Shown here piece after piece: positions 34,100 through 43,230 of a DNA stretch of 64,000 bases. Position 1 is the first letter of the stretch. Each line of letters begins with the position of its first letter. This DNA is from Paenalcaligenes sp035301625. Its GTDB lineage: Bacteria > Pseudomonadota > Gammaproteobacteria > Burkholderiales > Burkholderiaceae_B. The position numbers and the translations under genes were made by a program. Location of the stretch: the NCBI GenBank assembly GCA_035301625.1, contig DATGTW010000071.1:19846-83845 (forward strand). Direction: 5' to 3'. The notes beneath the pieces were generated by a model. It saw only the letters and a program-made list of their open reading frames with translations. It ran no database searches and was not told where the DNA came from.

Positions 34100-36472
34100 A
34101 TGTCTTATGTAATTCCCTTCGAAGAGTTGCGCATGACAGATGTCGAGGTAGTAGGCGGTAAAAATGCCTCGCTTGGCGAAATGATCAGCCAATTATCCGA
34201 TGCTGGAGTGCGTGTTCCGGGTGGTTTTGCTACGACTTCCCAGGCTTTCCAAGAATTCCTGAAAACGGATAACCTGGGTGAACGTATCAGCGAACGTTTG
34301 CGCACGCTCGACTACGATGATGTGCGCGAGTTGACAGCTGCTGGCACAGAAATCAGGCAATGGATTATCGATACGCCTTTTCCTTCTAAACTCGAAGAAG
34401 AGATTCGGACAGCTTTTGCTGCACTAGATGTAGATGGCCAAGGTTCATTCGCTGTCCGTTCCTCTGCGACGGCAGAAGATCTTCCAGATGCTTCTTTTGC
34501 CGGCCAACAAGAGAGCTATCTCAATGTAGTGGGCGTTGATGATGTTCTTGAAAAAATTCACTGGGTCTTTGCTTCTTTGTACAACGATCGTGCTATTTCT
34601 TATCGTGTACACAAAGGCTTTGAACACAGTGAGGTTGCCATTTCTGCTGGCATTCAACGTATGGTGCGCTCGGATAAAGGCAGTGCCGGGGTAATGTTTA
34701 CTATCGACACTGAATCTGGTTTTGATCAGGTTGTTTTCATCACGTCATCATATGGGTTAGGTGAGACCGTTGTCCAGGGCTCAGTTAATCCGGATGAATT
34801 TTATGTGTTCAAGCCTGCACTTGAGGCAGGCCATTTTCCCATTATCAGCCGTCGCATTGGATCAAAACTACTCAAAATGGAGTTCAATCCAGATGCGCAG
34901 GCCGAAGAAGCTGTGCGCACAGTTGATGTGCCCGTATCAGAACGCAATCGTTATTCCCTGAGTGATGCCGAAGTGATCGAGTTGGCAAACTACGCCACCA
35001 TCATCGAAAAGCACTATCAACGACCTATGGATATTGAATGGGGTCGAGACGGTGTGGATGGCAAGATCTATATTTTGCAGGCACGCCCCGAGACTGTGAT
35101 GTCACAGAAAAAGGCCAATGATGTTCAAGAGCGCTATCGTTTGAAGGCCACAGGGGATATTCTCGTTACCGGTCGCGCAATTGGTCAAAAGATAGGTTCG
35201 GGCAATGTTCGTATCGTAGGTGATGCCAGCGAAATGCACCTGGTACAGGCCGGGGATATTTTAGTCACTGATATGACAGACCCCAACTGGGAACCTGTCA
35301 TGAAAATGGCGGGTGCGATTGTGACCAACCGCGGCGGGCGTACTTGTCATGCTGCGATTATTGCTCGCGAGTTGGGGATTCCGGCTGTGGTTGGGTGTGG
35401 TAATGCCACTGATGTGCTCAAAAACGGCCAAGAGGTAACTGTCTCGTGTGCTGAAGGTGACGAAGGCCGTATTTATGATGGTTTGCTTGAAACCGAAATC
35501 GAAGAGGTCCGCTGGGGAGAAATGCCTGACATCGGTCTCAATGTCATGATGAACGTGGGTAACCCACAACTGGCATTCGATTTCTGCCAGATTCCTAACG
35601 AGGGGGTTGGTTTAGCGCGTTTAGAGTTCATCATAAATAACAATATTGCCGTACATCCCAAGGCTGTATTAGATTATCCCAATGTGGATGCTGATCTGAA
35701 AAAAGCGGTTGAATCTGCTGCCCGTGGTTATGCTAGCCCGCGTGCTTTTTTCGTTGAAAAATTAGCCGAAGGGGTCGCAACTTTGGGTGCTGCTTTTTAC
35801 CCCAAGCCTGTGATTGTTCGTTTATCCGATTTTAAGTCGAATGAATACCGCAAGCTTATTGGGGGTTCTCGTTACGAGCCCGAAGAGGAAAACCCGATGT
35901 TGGGTTTCCGTGGTGCAGCGCGCTACTTGGCTGATGAGTTTGCCGAATGCTTCCGCATGGAATGTGAAGCCATCCGCAAGGTGCGTGATGAAATGGGCTT
36001 GACCAACGTCGAAGTCATGGTGCCCTTTGTGCGTACCCTATCTCAGGCCAAACGTGTGACCGAGTTACTCGCCGAGCACGGTCTTGAGCGTGGTAAAAAC
36101 GGTTTACGCATAGTCATGATGTGCGAGGTTCCGTCCAATGCGATTTTGGCCAAAGAGTTTTTGCAGTACTTTGATGGATTCTCCATTGGCTCTAATGACC
36201 TTACGCAATTGACCCTAGGTTTAGACCGAGATTCTGGATTGGAGCTGTTGGTCGAAGACTTTGACGAACGCGATGAAGCTGTCAAGGTATTACTTGCACA
36301 GGCAATCCAAGCATGTAACGATGCTGGCAAGTATGTCGGTATTTGCGGCCAAGGCCCCAGTGATCACGCTGATTTGGCCGAATGGTTGCGCGATCAGGGC
36401 ATACAGTCCTTGTCTTTAAACCCAGATACTGTCATCGATACCTGGCAGCGTTTGGCCAAAGAGACTGCCTAG
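34100..36472 (+). CDS. ppsA: Phosphoenolpyruvate synthase (pyruvate, water dikinase)
   Basis: Converts pyruvate and ATP to PEP, AMP and Pi for gluconeogenesis. 790 residues from the ATG at 34100 (MSYVIPFEELRMTDVEVVGG); an in-frame ATG 93 bp earlier precedes the leader hairpin and lacks family similarity. The ATP-binding domain is at about 1-350 (VGGKNASLGEM, FAVRSSATAEDLPDASFAGQ). The phosphohistidine domain has GGRTCHAAIIAREL near 425, and the PEP-binding barrel has the C-terminal active-site Cys in VGICGQGPSDH. Controlled post-translationally by divergent ppsR. Confidence 0.98.
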   Translation: MSYVIPFEELRMTDVEVVGGKNASLGEMISQLSDAGVRVPGGFATTSQAFQEFLKTDNLGERISERLRTLDYDDVRELTAAGTEIRQWIIDTPFPSKLEEEIRTAFAALDVDGQGSFAVRSSATAEDLPDASFAGQQESYLNVVGVDDVLEKIHWVFASLYNDRAISYRVHKGFEHSEVAISAGIQRMVRSDKGSAGVMFTIDTESGFDQVVFITSSYGLGETVVQGSVNPDEFYVFKPALEAGHFPIISRRIGSKLLKMEFNPDAQAEEAVRTVDVPVSERNRYSLSDAEVIELANYATIIEKHYQRPMDIEWGRDGVDGKIYILQARPETVMSQKKANDVQERYRLKATGDILVTGRAIGQKIGSGNVRIVGDASEMHLVQAGDILVTDMTDPNWEPVMKMAGAIVTNRGGRTCHAAIIARELGIPAVVGCGNATDVLKNGQEVTVSCAEGDEGRIYDGLLETEIEEVRWGEMPDIGLNVMMNVGNPQLAFDFCQIPNEGVGLARLEFIINNNIAVHPKAVLDYPNVDADLKKAVESAARGYASPRAFFVEKLAEGVATLGAAFYPKPVIVRLSDFKSNEYRKLIGGSRYEPEEENPMLGFRGAARYLADEFAECFRMECEAIRKVRDEMGLTNVEVMVPFVRTLSQAKRVTELLAEHGLERGKNGLRIVMMCEVPSNAILAKEFLQYFDGFSIGSNDLTQLTLGLDRDSGLELLVEDFDERDEAVKVLLAQAIQACNDAGKYVGICGQGPSDHADLAEWLRDQGIQSLSLNPDTVIDTWQRLAKETA

Positions 36473-36518
36473 GCATAGTTGGAACTGCGATTGCTACCAT
36501 TATTTTTATAGCGTGTCT

Positions 36519-36556
36519 CCCTATGCCTTTAAGGCATAGGGGGGCCACTCGTTTTT
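36519..36556 (+). terminator. Terminator after ppsA
   Basis: CCCTATGCC (36519-36527) / GGCATAGGG (36533-36541), 9-bp stem, loop TTTAA, with a T-run at 36552-36556 after a short GC-rich spacer. It lies between convergent ppsA and smpB. The delayed T-run lowers certainty. Confidence 0.55.
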
Positions 36557-36605
36557 ATGAGGCAATGTGATTTAATGTCAGGTGAGTAATAGAGAATATG
36601 TGCTG

Positions 36606-37055
36606 TTAGCGTACAACGTTACGCAATAGGCGCTGTTGCTCGCGTTGCCAATCACGATCACGTTGGGTGCGTCGTTTGTCGTGTTGTTTTTTACCCTTGC
36701 CCAAGCCCACATCCATTTTGATACGCCCGCGACGATAATGCAGATTAATGGGTATTAATGTATAACCTCTTTGCTCTACTTGCCCAATTAGTTTGTTGAT
36801 TTCATGTCGATGCATGAGCAGTTTGCGTGATCGGGTGGGGTCTGGCTTAATATGGGTGGATACGGTCGATAGGGGGCTGATATGCATACCGATTACCCAC
36901 AGCTCGCCATCTCGGACGATGACATAGCTCTCGGCCAGCTGCACACGGCCTTCGCGGATGGCTTTGACCTCCCAGCCCTCGAGTACGAGGCCTGCTTCTG
37001 AGACCTCTTCGATGAAATATTCGTGACGTGCTCTTCGGTTGTGAACAATACTCAT
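36606..37055 (-). CDS. smpB: SsrA-binding protein SmpB
   Basis: Binds tmRNA and delivers it to stalled ribosomes for trans-translation. 149 residues. Typical start NRRARHEYFIEE, the core GLVLEGWEVKAIREGRVQL, LLMHRHEINKLIG, and a basic Lys/Arg-rich C-terminal tail that enters the mRNA channel (GKGKKQHDKRRTQRDRDWQ). It diverges from ratA, the usual pairing in proteobacteria. The tmRNA gene itself is not in this window. Confidence 0.97.
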   Translation of the reverse strand: MSIVHNRRARHEYFIEEVSEAGLVLEGWEVKAIREGRVQLAESYVIVRDGELWVIGMHISPLSTVSTHIKPDPTRSRKLLMHRHEINKLIGQVEQRGYTLIPINLHYRRGRIKMDVGLGKGKKQHDKRRTQRDRDWQREQQRLLRNVVR

Positions 37056-37115
37056 TGACAGTCGTCTAACTAAAAGTTGTTAAATTAAAAACCATTTTAT
37101 CTATTAAATTTATCG

Positions 37116-37547
37116 ATGCCTACAGTAAAGCGTTCCGTAATTGTCCCATATACTTCTGAACAAATGTTTGATTTAGTTTCCGATGTGGCTCGGTACCCCG
37201 AGTTTATGCCTTGGTGTGGCGGCGCTGACGTGATGGAGCAAGACGAATCGGGCATGGTTGCGTCGATAATGATCAGAATTGCTCGCATTAGCCAAAACTT
37301 TACCACGAAGAATACCCATGATTACCCGAATCGGATACAACTCGAATTAGTTGATGGGCCTTTTTCCAATTTAACAGGGGATTGGTCTTTTACTCCGTTG
37401 GGTGAGGATGGCTGCAAAATCGATTTTGTGATGCAGTATGAGTTTTCTAGCCGTGCGTTAGAAATGGTAATTGGCCCTATTTTTAATCGCATTGCCACGA
37501 GTTTTATTGACTCATTTACGCAGCGGGCTAATGAACTGTACGAATAA
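37116..37547 (+). CDS. ratA: RatA/COQ10-family START-domain protein
   Basis: 143 residues, a single START/polyketide-cyclase-like fold beginning VKRSVIVPYTSEQMFDLVSDV and PEFMPWCGGADV. Homologues have been described as a 50S-binding translation inhibitor (RatA, E. coli) and as coenzyme Q-binding protein (COQ10); the two descriptions are not reconciled for this family. Followed by rnfH (ratB) and divergent from smpB, the standard context. No clear ribosome binding site is visible. Confidence 0.92.
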   Translation: MPTVKRSVIVPYTSEQMFDLVSDVARYPEFMPWCGGADVMEQDESGMVASIMIRIARISQNFTTKNTHDYPNRIQLELVDGPFSNLTGDWSFTPLGEDGCKIDFVMQYEFSSRALEMVIGPIFNRIATSFIDSFTQRANELYE

Positions 37548-37621
37548 TAACATTCCATTTAGCGTATCCATATTCGAGCTACGGCCATTTTTGGTTTGAT
37601 TTATGGTGCAGGATAATAATT

Positions 37622-37927
37622 ATGATTAAGGTAGAGATTGTTTTTGCGCCAGTAGCTCAGCGAGTTTGGAAAAAAACTGTTGATGTTCCCAACGGGGCCA
37701 CACTTGAGCACGCTTTGGTACACAGCGGCTTTTACCAAGAGCACGGGCAACAATGGCAGGAAGCGCCATGTGGCATTTTTGGGGTGCAGCGAGATAGGGA
37801 TTATAGATTAAGCGAGGGCGACCAAGTAGAAGTGTACCGATCTTTGGTTTTTGATCCCATGGAATCCCGTAGGCGTCGGGCAGCACATCGTGAACGCCAA
37901 CGAAAACAAGCTAAGAAAAAAAACTAA
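37622..37927 (+). CDS. rnfH: RnfH family ubiquitin-like protein
   Basis: 101-residue small protein with a beta-grasp fold: IKVEIVFAPVAQRVWKKTVDV, GIFGVQRDRDYRLSEGDQVEVYRSLVFDPMESRRRRA, then a very basic tail. Called RatB in E. coli next to RatA. Molecular role unknown; the conserved ratA-rnfH pairing is the main clue. Confidence 0.93.
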   Translation: MIKVEIVFAPVAQRVWKKTVDVPNGATLEHALVHSGFYQEHGQQWQEAPCGIFGVQRDRDYRLSEGDQVEVYRSLVFDPMESRRRRAAHRERQRKQAKKKN

Positions 37928-37954
37928 CTATCGACTATAAAAAGGACAGTGAGG

Positions 37955-39109
37955 ATGACTCAAAAGGTAAAAATCGATACTTTAAAAACAAATCAAACGG
38001 GTTTATCAATAGGCGTCTTAACAATAAATAGGCCGGCTAATTTAAACAGCATCGATCTGTCAATGGTTAATACCATGCTCAATCAAATGCGTGTATGGCA
38101 GGCAGATGCTGGTATTGTTGCGGTGATCATCTGCGGTGCCACTCACAAAGCCTTTTCTGCAGGCGGTGATTTACAAGCCCTTTATCAAAGCATGAATGCT
38201 TATCCAGATCTGCAATCTCCCTGGGAGAATGACTACGGTCGGGATTTTTTTGCACAAGAGTATCAGCTCGACCATTTGATTCATACCTTTGAAAAACCCA
38301 TTATCGCACTTGGTTTTGGGGTTTTAATGGGTGGTGGTATTGGGGTATTTACTGGTGCGAGTCATCGAGTTGTAGCTCCTAAAACCCGTTACGCAATGCC
38401 GGAAATTGCGATTGGTTTATTTCCCGATGTTGCTGGCTCATGGTTGCTAGCTCGTTTGCCGGCGGGAATAGCGCATACCTTGGTCATGACTGGAGCACAT
38501 ATCAATGGTGCTGATGCTTATTATTTGGGCTTGGCAGACTATTTGTTTGATGAAAGCACTGATTCTGAACGTATTATTACTGATCTATGTGAGGCTCGGT
38601 GGCAGGGTTGTCCTTATGCCACGTGCAGTCGGGTACTCAGTGCATACCACCAGCCTAGTTTGAGTAAGCTAGGCATGTTGATTCCACACTATGAGCGGTT
38701 GCGTGCCTTGGGTGCAAATTCTGATTTTGATGTCTTGTGTACACAGTACACACATTGGGCCGAGCCCGATGCCATGGGTGCCGATCATGATCCTTGGTTG
38801 CAACGTGCCGGCGAGCAGTTCTTAGCAGGTAGCCCATTATCTATCCGCCTCAGTTATGAGCTTTTAAAGCTCAATCGCCACTATTCATTGGCCGAGGCCT
38901 TTCAGGTTGATTTTAATGTTGCGATGCATTGTTTGGTACATCATGATTTTAAAGAGGGCATACGGGCTTTGATTGTTGATAAGGACAGCGCACCGCGTTG
39001 GACGCATCAAACACCCCAGGAGGTCACTATCAACGAGGTGATGGCCTTTTTAACGCCGGTACACCCCAAAGATGTAGAGCATCCGCTACAAGACCTATCT
39101 GATTATTGA
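37955..39109 (+). CDS. Enoyl-CoA hydratase/isomerase family, 3-hydroxyisobutyryl-CoA hydrolase-like
   Basis: 384 residues from the ATG at 37955, which has AAAGGA 8 bp upstream (a GTG at 37949 is closer to that site and less likely). The crotonase fold shows HKAFSAGGDLQALY and an oxyanion segment GFGVLMGGGIGVFTGASH. MPEIAIGLFPDVAGSWLLARL (in two overlapping parts) retains the Glu and Asp used by 3-hydroxyisobutyryl-CoA hydrolases. Length also fits that subfamily rather than plain enoyl-CoA hydratase (about 260). It would act in valine degradation, but no other valine-pathway genes are adjacent. Confidence 0.8.
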   Translation: MTQKVKIDTLKTNQTGLSIGVLTINRPANLNSIDLSMVNTMLNQMRVWQADAGIVAVIICGATHKAFSAGGDLQALYQSMNAYPDLQSPWENDYGRDFFAQEYQLDHLIHTFEKPIIALGFGVLMGGGIGVFTGASHRVVAPKTRYAMPEIAIGLFPDVAGSWLLARLPAGIAHTLVMTGAHINGADAYYLGLADYLFDESTDSERIITDLCEARWQGCPYATCSRVLSAYHQPSLSKLGMLIPHYERLRALGANSDFDVLCTQYTHWAEPDAMGADHDPWLQRAGEQFLAGSPLSIRLSYELLKLNRHYSLAEAFQVDFNVAMHCLVHHDFKEGIRALIVDKDSAPRWTHQTPQEVTINEVMAFLTPVHPKDVEHPLQDLSDY

Positions 39110-39151
39110 TTTGGCAGCGATCATATCTGTTGACTGCTTATTAATTAAAGC

Positions 39152-39183
39152 GCTGGGCCATTAGTAAATGACATCGGCCCAGC
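39152..39183. terminator. Hairpin between convergent genes
   Basis: GCTGGGCC (39152-39159) / GGCCCAGC (39176-39183), 8-bp perfect stem with a 16-nt loop, between the 3' ends of the hydrolase gene and ygfZ. Read on the minus strand it is followed by GCTTTAATTAAT, a modest T-rich tail. Probably a shared weak terminator. Confidence 0.45.
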
Positions 39184-39237
39184 AAAATAACAGGCAATCA
39201 ATTTCAGCTGCAGAGGTTCAAACTATTTCAGTAAGGA

Positions 39238-40230
39238 TTATTTTTTTTCCCAAGGCAGGCTATCTTCAAAGGGTAAGGGCTGATGCGTAAACGTCAACTG
39301 TGGGTAATTGGCTGGCGCCAGTTTTGCATGATTCAGGATTTGATCCAACTGAGTTTCGACCAATGCCCATAGATGACCATTATGCAGTGTGCTGCTACTA
39401 ATGCGGCCAATGGCACGGGCTTTCTCTAGATCAGTATCAGCCTCTGGGGCCAGAATAACATCAGTCCCGGTTAATGCTTGTGCAGCATCTAAATTGATAT
39501 CAATATCAGCGTGTAGCTCGGCACTCATCAACACAGATCGTCTGCGAATGGTCGCACGGTAATGACTGCGCGCCACAACTTCTTGCCCTGGAAAGCAGCC
39601 CTTGGCAAAGTTAACTGCTGGCAATATATCCAAATTGATGTTTTGTGGGATAAAAGTCTCTGTGTTTTCTTCGTTGATCCATACCCATCCATTAATGATT
39701 TCCTGAAATAGCCAAGCTTCTGGTGTGACCAGTTGGTGCGGCTCTATTTTTAGATCGCTGTGTTCGTTGCCACTGAGATCAATGAGCCAATAACGTTCGG
39801 GCTGATCTTTTGTGCCGGCAGCTTGGATGCTCAGGGTGTTGCCTAGCCATAGCATAGGTAGTTGCCAATCAGCAGCGGCAGGCTGGGCATCTATTTGTGC
39901 ACCTAGCACAGGGCTATTGCAGCCCAGCACGACACTATTATCCAGTAATTCCAGCGTAACTTTGGCGCGCAAGACATACATTTGCAGTCTGCGCAACAAT
40001 GTCTCGGCAATGCTTTGATGCAGCATTAAGTAAATAGTATCGGGCTCTTCTGAATGGCGCCAATAGAGGCCATCTGCCATGACCCGACCTTGTGGGGTGC
40101 AGTAGGCAAACACTCTGGCTTGATCCGTGGATAAATCATTCACAGATTGAGTCAATTGGTTGTGGAGGAAATCTTGTGCATCAGCACCCTGACAGGCAAT
40201 GATGCTAAAAGGTAGGTGGTGATTAGTCAT
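39238..40230 (-). CDS. ygfZ: Folate-binding Fe-S cluster repair protein YgfZ
   Basis: 330-residue tetrahydrofolate-dependent protein (GcvT-like fold) that helps maintain Fe-S enzymes such as MiaB. The diagnostic motif KGCFPGQEVVARSHYR near residue 216 includes the essential Cys. The N-terminal region has GADAQDFLHNQLTQSV and RVFAYCTPQGRVMADG. Divergent from mltG, a common arrangement in proteobacteria. Confidence 0.94.
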   Translation of the reverse strand: MTNHHLPFSIIACQGADAQDFLHNQLTQSVNDLSTDQARVFAYCTPQGRVMADGLYWRHSEEPDTIYLMLHQSIAETLLRRLQMYVLRAKVTLELLDNSVVLGCNSPVLGAQIDAQPAAADWQLPMLWLGNTLSIQAAGTKDQPERYWLIDLSGNEHSDLKIEPHQLVTPEAWLFQEIINGWVWINEENTETFIPQNINLDILPAVNFAKGCFPGQEVVARSHYRATIRRRSVLMSAELHADIDINLDAAQALTGTDVILAPEADTDLEKARAIGRISSSTLHNGHLWALVETQLDQILNHAKLAPANYPQLTFTHQPLPFEDSLPWEKK

Positions 40231-40421
40231 GTTTATTGGTGCGTCTCGAATTAAAACAAATGAGCAAATAACTATAACAACACTGTATCAAAGTCAATTT
40301 TATAACCCTAGTAAATCCCGTGTCTACGCAGTGCTAAACTTTAGTGCTTTTCTAGGCTATTATGATGCACTGTAATGGGTGGCGGGATTAACACATTGAA
40401 TAGGCTAGCCGGTTAAATAGT

Positions 40422-41432
40422 ATGAGGCGATCTGCGCGGTTTTTTTTGTTGGGTCTTTTGGCATTGGCAGTGGGTTTAGCCTTAGTGGCGTGGAGCGGTT
40501 GGTGGTGGGTGATGCAACGTTCAGTACCCATGGATGCACCTACGGTTGACTATATGGTTGAGCAGGGCATGGGACCACGCCAGATAGCGCGTCAAATGAC
40601 CCGTGCGGGCATTGCTTTGAACGAAGATAGTTTTGTGTTGTTGGCTCGATATGCTGAGACTGATAAAAGTCTCAAGGCTGGAGCATACCAAGCGCAATCT
40701 GGGGATACATTGTGGGATTTGCTGCAACGAATGGTTGATGGCGATATGCTGCAAACGCGCATTACATTTGTCGAGGGTTGGACTTTTGCACGAATGCTAG
40801 AAGCCATGAGTAATCACCCTGATATTAAAAATACTTTAAGTGAGGCTACCCCTGCTGAGATCGCACAAGAGCTCGATATGCCAACAGAATACCCTGAGGG
40901 GTTATTTTATCCAGACACCTATGTGTTTGTACCAGGCACAACAGATTTAGTGTTACTGCAAAGGGCACATGAAGCGCAGCAGAATGTCATCGATAAGTTG
41001 TGGGAGCAACGTGATTCCGATTTACCAATTAAAACTCCATACGAGGCTTTGGTTTTGGCTTCTATAGTCGAAAAAGAGACAGGGCATACGCAAGATCGCG
41101 AGCGGGTGGCTGGGGTGTTTGTAAATCGTTTACGCACAGGAATGCTATTGCAAACCGATCCTACCGTCATTTATGGTATGGGTGAGCGCTACCAAGGTCG
41201 AATACGTAAAGTAGATCTGAATACGGATAACCCGTGGAATACCTATACGCGTCCAGGTTTGCCACCCACGCCTATCGCGTTGCCTGGCAAGGCATCTATA
41301 CTGGCAGTATTACATCCTGAGAAACATGACTACTTTTATTTCGTCTCTCGTGGCGATGGCAGCAGCGAGTTTTCAAAAACGTTGCGGGAGCACAATCGAG
41401 CAGTGGCGAAATATATTCTCAAACGCAATTGA
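40422..41432 (+). CDS. mltG: Endolytic murein transglycosylase MltG
   Basis: Cleaves nascent glycan strands and limits their length. 336 residues: one N-terminal membrane anchor (about 7-30), a LysM-like subdomain (about 40-110), and the YceG catalytic domain with the active-site Glu in LVLASIVEKETG near residue 213. Further family motifs are RLRTGMLLQTDPTVIYG and YNTYTRPGLPP-like sequence (NPWNTYTRPGLPPTPIALPG). Seven bp upstream of tmk, as in E. coli. Confidence 0.96.
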   Translation: MRRSARFFLLGLLALAVGLALVAWSGWWWVMQRSVPMDAPTVDYMVEQGMGPRQIARQMTRAGIALNEDSFVLLARYAETDKSLKAGAYQAQSGDTLWDLLQRMVDGDMLQTRITFVEGWTFARMLEAMSNHPDIKNTLSEATPAEIAQELDMPTEYPEGLFYPDTYVFVPGTTDLVLLQRAHEAQQNVIDKLWEQRDSDLPIKTPYEALVLASIVEKETGHTQDRERVAGVFVNRLRTGMLLQTDPTVIYGMGERYQGRIRKVDLNTDNPWNTYTRPGLPPTPIALPGKASILAVLHPEKHDYFYFVSRGDGSSEFSKTLREHNRAVAKYILKRN

Positions 41433-41438
41433 GGAATA

Positions 41439-42077
41439 ATGACACAGCAAGGTTTGTTTTTAACCCTCGAAGGGGTTGATGGCGCAGGAAAAAGCACTCA
41501 CATCCCTTTCATGAAACAGGTGCTCCAGGCGCATAATATTTCTGTGGTAGTGACTCGGGAACCCGGGGGCACTCCATTAGGAGAATCTCTACGCGAACTA
41601 CTTTTGCAGCAACCCATGCGTCTCAAGACAGAATGTTTGTTGATGTTTGCGGCGCGCAACGAACATATCCAAACCCGTGTTTTGCCAGCATTAAAAAAAG
41701 GTCAATGGGTATTGTGTGATCGCTTTACTGATGCTAGTTATGCCTATCAGGGCGGGGGTCGGGCGTTGGGTACTGAGCAGATACGCGTGTTAGAGCAATG
41801 GGTGCATGCTGGCTTACAGCCTGATCGCACCTGGTTGTTTGATGTTCCATTGGATTTGGCACGCCAAAGAATGCTAAATACACGTGTATTGGATCGATTT
41901 GAAAAAGAAGACGTAGAGTTTTTTATTCGTACGCAACAAGCCTACTACGATCGAGTTCATCAAGATCCCCAACGGTTTTATATGGTTGATGCCAGCAGGG
42001 ATATACAAACCATTCAAAATCAGCTCAATAAAGAACTTTTAGCGCTTATTGATTCCTGGCGCGGTGTGGCCTCTTGA
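41439..42077 (+). CDS. tmk: Thymidylate kinase
   Basis: Phosphorylates dTMP to dTDP. 212 residues. P-loop LEGVDGAGKST at the N-terminus, TREPGGTPLGE, and DRFTDASYAYQGGGR. Typical proteobacterial length. Lies in the mltG-tmk-holB order, with short gaps. Confidence 0.98.
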   Translation: MTQQGLFLTLEGVDGAGKSTHIPFMKQVLQAHNISVVVTREPGGTPLGESLRELLLQQPMRLKTECLLMFAARNEHIQTRVLPALKKGQWVLCDRFTDASYAYQGGGRALGTEQIRVLEQWVHAGLQPDRTWLFDVPLDLARQRMLNTRVLDRFEKEDVEFFIRTQQAYYDRVHQDPQRFYMVDASRDIQTIQNQLNKELLALIDSWRGVAS

Positions 42078-42110
42078 GCACATTTTATTTATTAATCTTA
42101 GACCGTTCAC

Positions 42111-43121
42111 ATGCAATTACTCCCCTGGTTTGAAACTACTGCGAGCAGTTTTTTAAAACATAAAACACATTTAGCTCATGCCTGGCTATTAACGGGAGCA
42201 CGCGGGATTGGCAAGTTCGAACTGGGGCAGTTTTTAGGTGCATCTTTACTGTGCGAGCAACCTAACGAGTTGGGGTTTGCTTGTGGTCGCTGCCGTGCCT
42301 GTGGCTGGGTAGAAAACAACACTCATCCAGATTTAAAATACATTTATCCGGCTGCTTTACACGGACAGCTATTCCCCACCCAAGAGCCTACTGACAAAGA
42401 GGAAAAGTCTCAAGAAATTCGCATTGAGCAATTACGCGCACTGGATGATTGGTTTTATGCCAGCACGCATCGGGCAGGGTTTCGAGTGGTGATTTTTTAT
42501 CCTGCACATCAAATCAATGGCATTACGGCTAACGCTTTGCTAAAAATACTTGAAGAACCAATGCCACAGACAGTGTTTTTGCTCATTACTGATCAATTGC
42601 CTTTGATGTTGCCAACGATACGTTCGCGTTGCCAGTTAATGCGTCTACAAAGTCCTACAAGCGATATGGCTTTGGATTGGCTCGAAAACCAGGATATCAG
42701 TAATTCAGCACAATGGTTGGCAGCGCATGATGGTGCTCCATTTGAGGCTCTCAAGGCGGCACAAAATGATAAGCAACCGATACCAGAATGGCTTCAGCAA
42801 TTAGTAATAGCTCTGGAACAGCGTCAGTTAGCAACCTTATATACTTTGTTAGCCGCGCTCGAGCCATTACCCTACGGTCTGGTACTGACTGTTTTGCAGC
42901 GGTTATTATTAGACATACAGTATTGTCAGTTTGGACTCGAGCCGCGTCATTTTGCTCAGTTGCAACCGTATTTACTGCCATTGGCTAATCGCAGCACCCG
43001 CCATGCAGTGACGGTTTTATTAAAAAATCTGACACAAAGTCAAAAAACAGCACAACACCCTTTTAATCAGAAGTTGCGGGTACACCGATTATTGGATCTA
43101 CTCTACGGGGCATTAGCATAA
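42111..43121 (+). CDS. holB: DNA polymerase III subunit delta prime
   Basis: Clamp-loader subunit. 336 residues. A Walker A-like GARGIGKFELG lacks the final Ser/Thr, consistent with a non-ATP-hydrolysing delta prime. The four-Cys zinc module is CEQPNELGFACGRCRACG, and the AAA+ region continues with ANALLKILEEP and the sensor region TIRSRCQLMRL. In many betaproteobacteria a PilZ-domain gene follows holB (from memory); here tatD follows after 109 bp with no such gene. Confidence 0.95.
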   Translation: MQLLPWFETTASSFLKHKTHLAHAWLLTGARGIGKFELGQFLGASLLCEQPNELGFACGRCRACGWVENNTHPDLKYIYPAALHGQLFPTQEPTDKEEKSQEIRIEQLRALDDWFYASTHRAGFRVVIFYPAHQINGITANALLKILEEPMPQTVFLLITDQLPLMLPTIRSRCQLMRLQSPTSDMALDWLENQDISNSAQWLAAHDGAPFEALKAAQNDKQPIPEWLQQLVIALEQRQLATLYTLLAALEPLPYGLVLTVLQRLLLDIQYCQFGLEPRHFAQLQPYLLPLANRSTRHAVTVLLKNLTQSQKTAQHPFNQKLRVHRLLDLLYGALA

Positions 43122-43230
43122 GTTACTGTCTGCAGGGGTGTCACTCTATACAGTTATTTAGCTAGCGCTTGCGTACGCCTTACAATACGAAAGTACCTAT
43201 TTAAAATTGTTTTGAAAACAAGAGATATTT

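Noticed and set aside
36473..37115. tmRNA gene near smpB
   Set aside because: Spacers beside smpB are about 130 and 60 bp, too short for tmRNA, and no tRNA-like end was seen.
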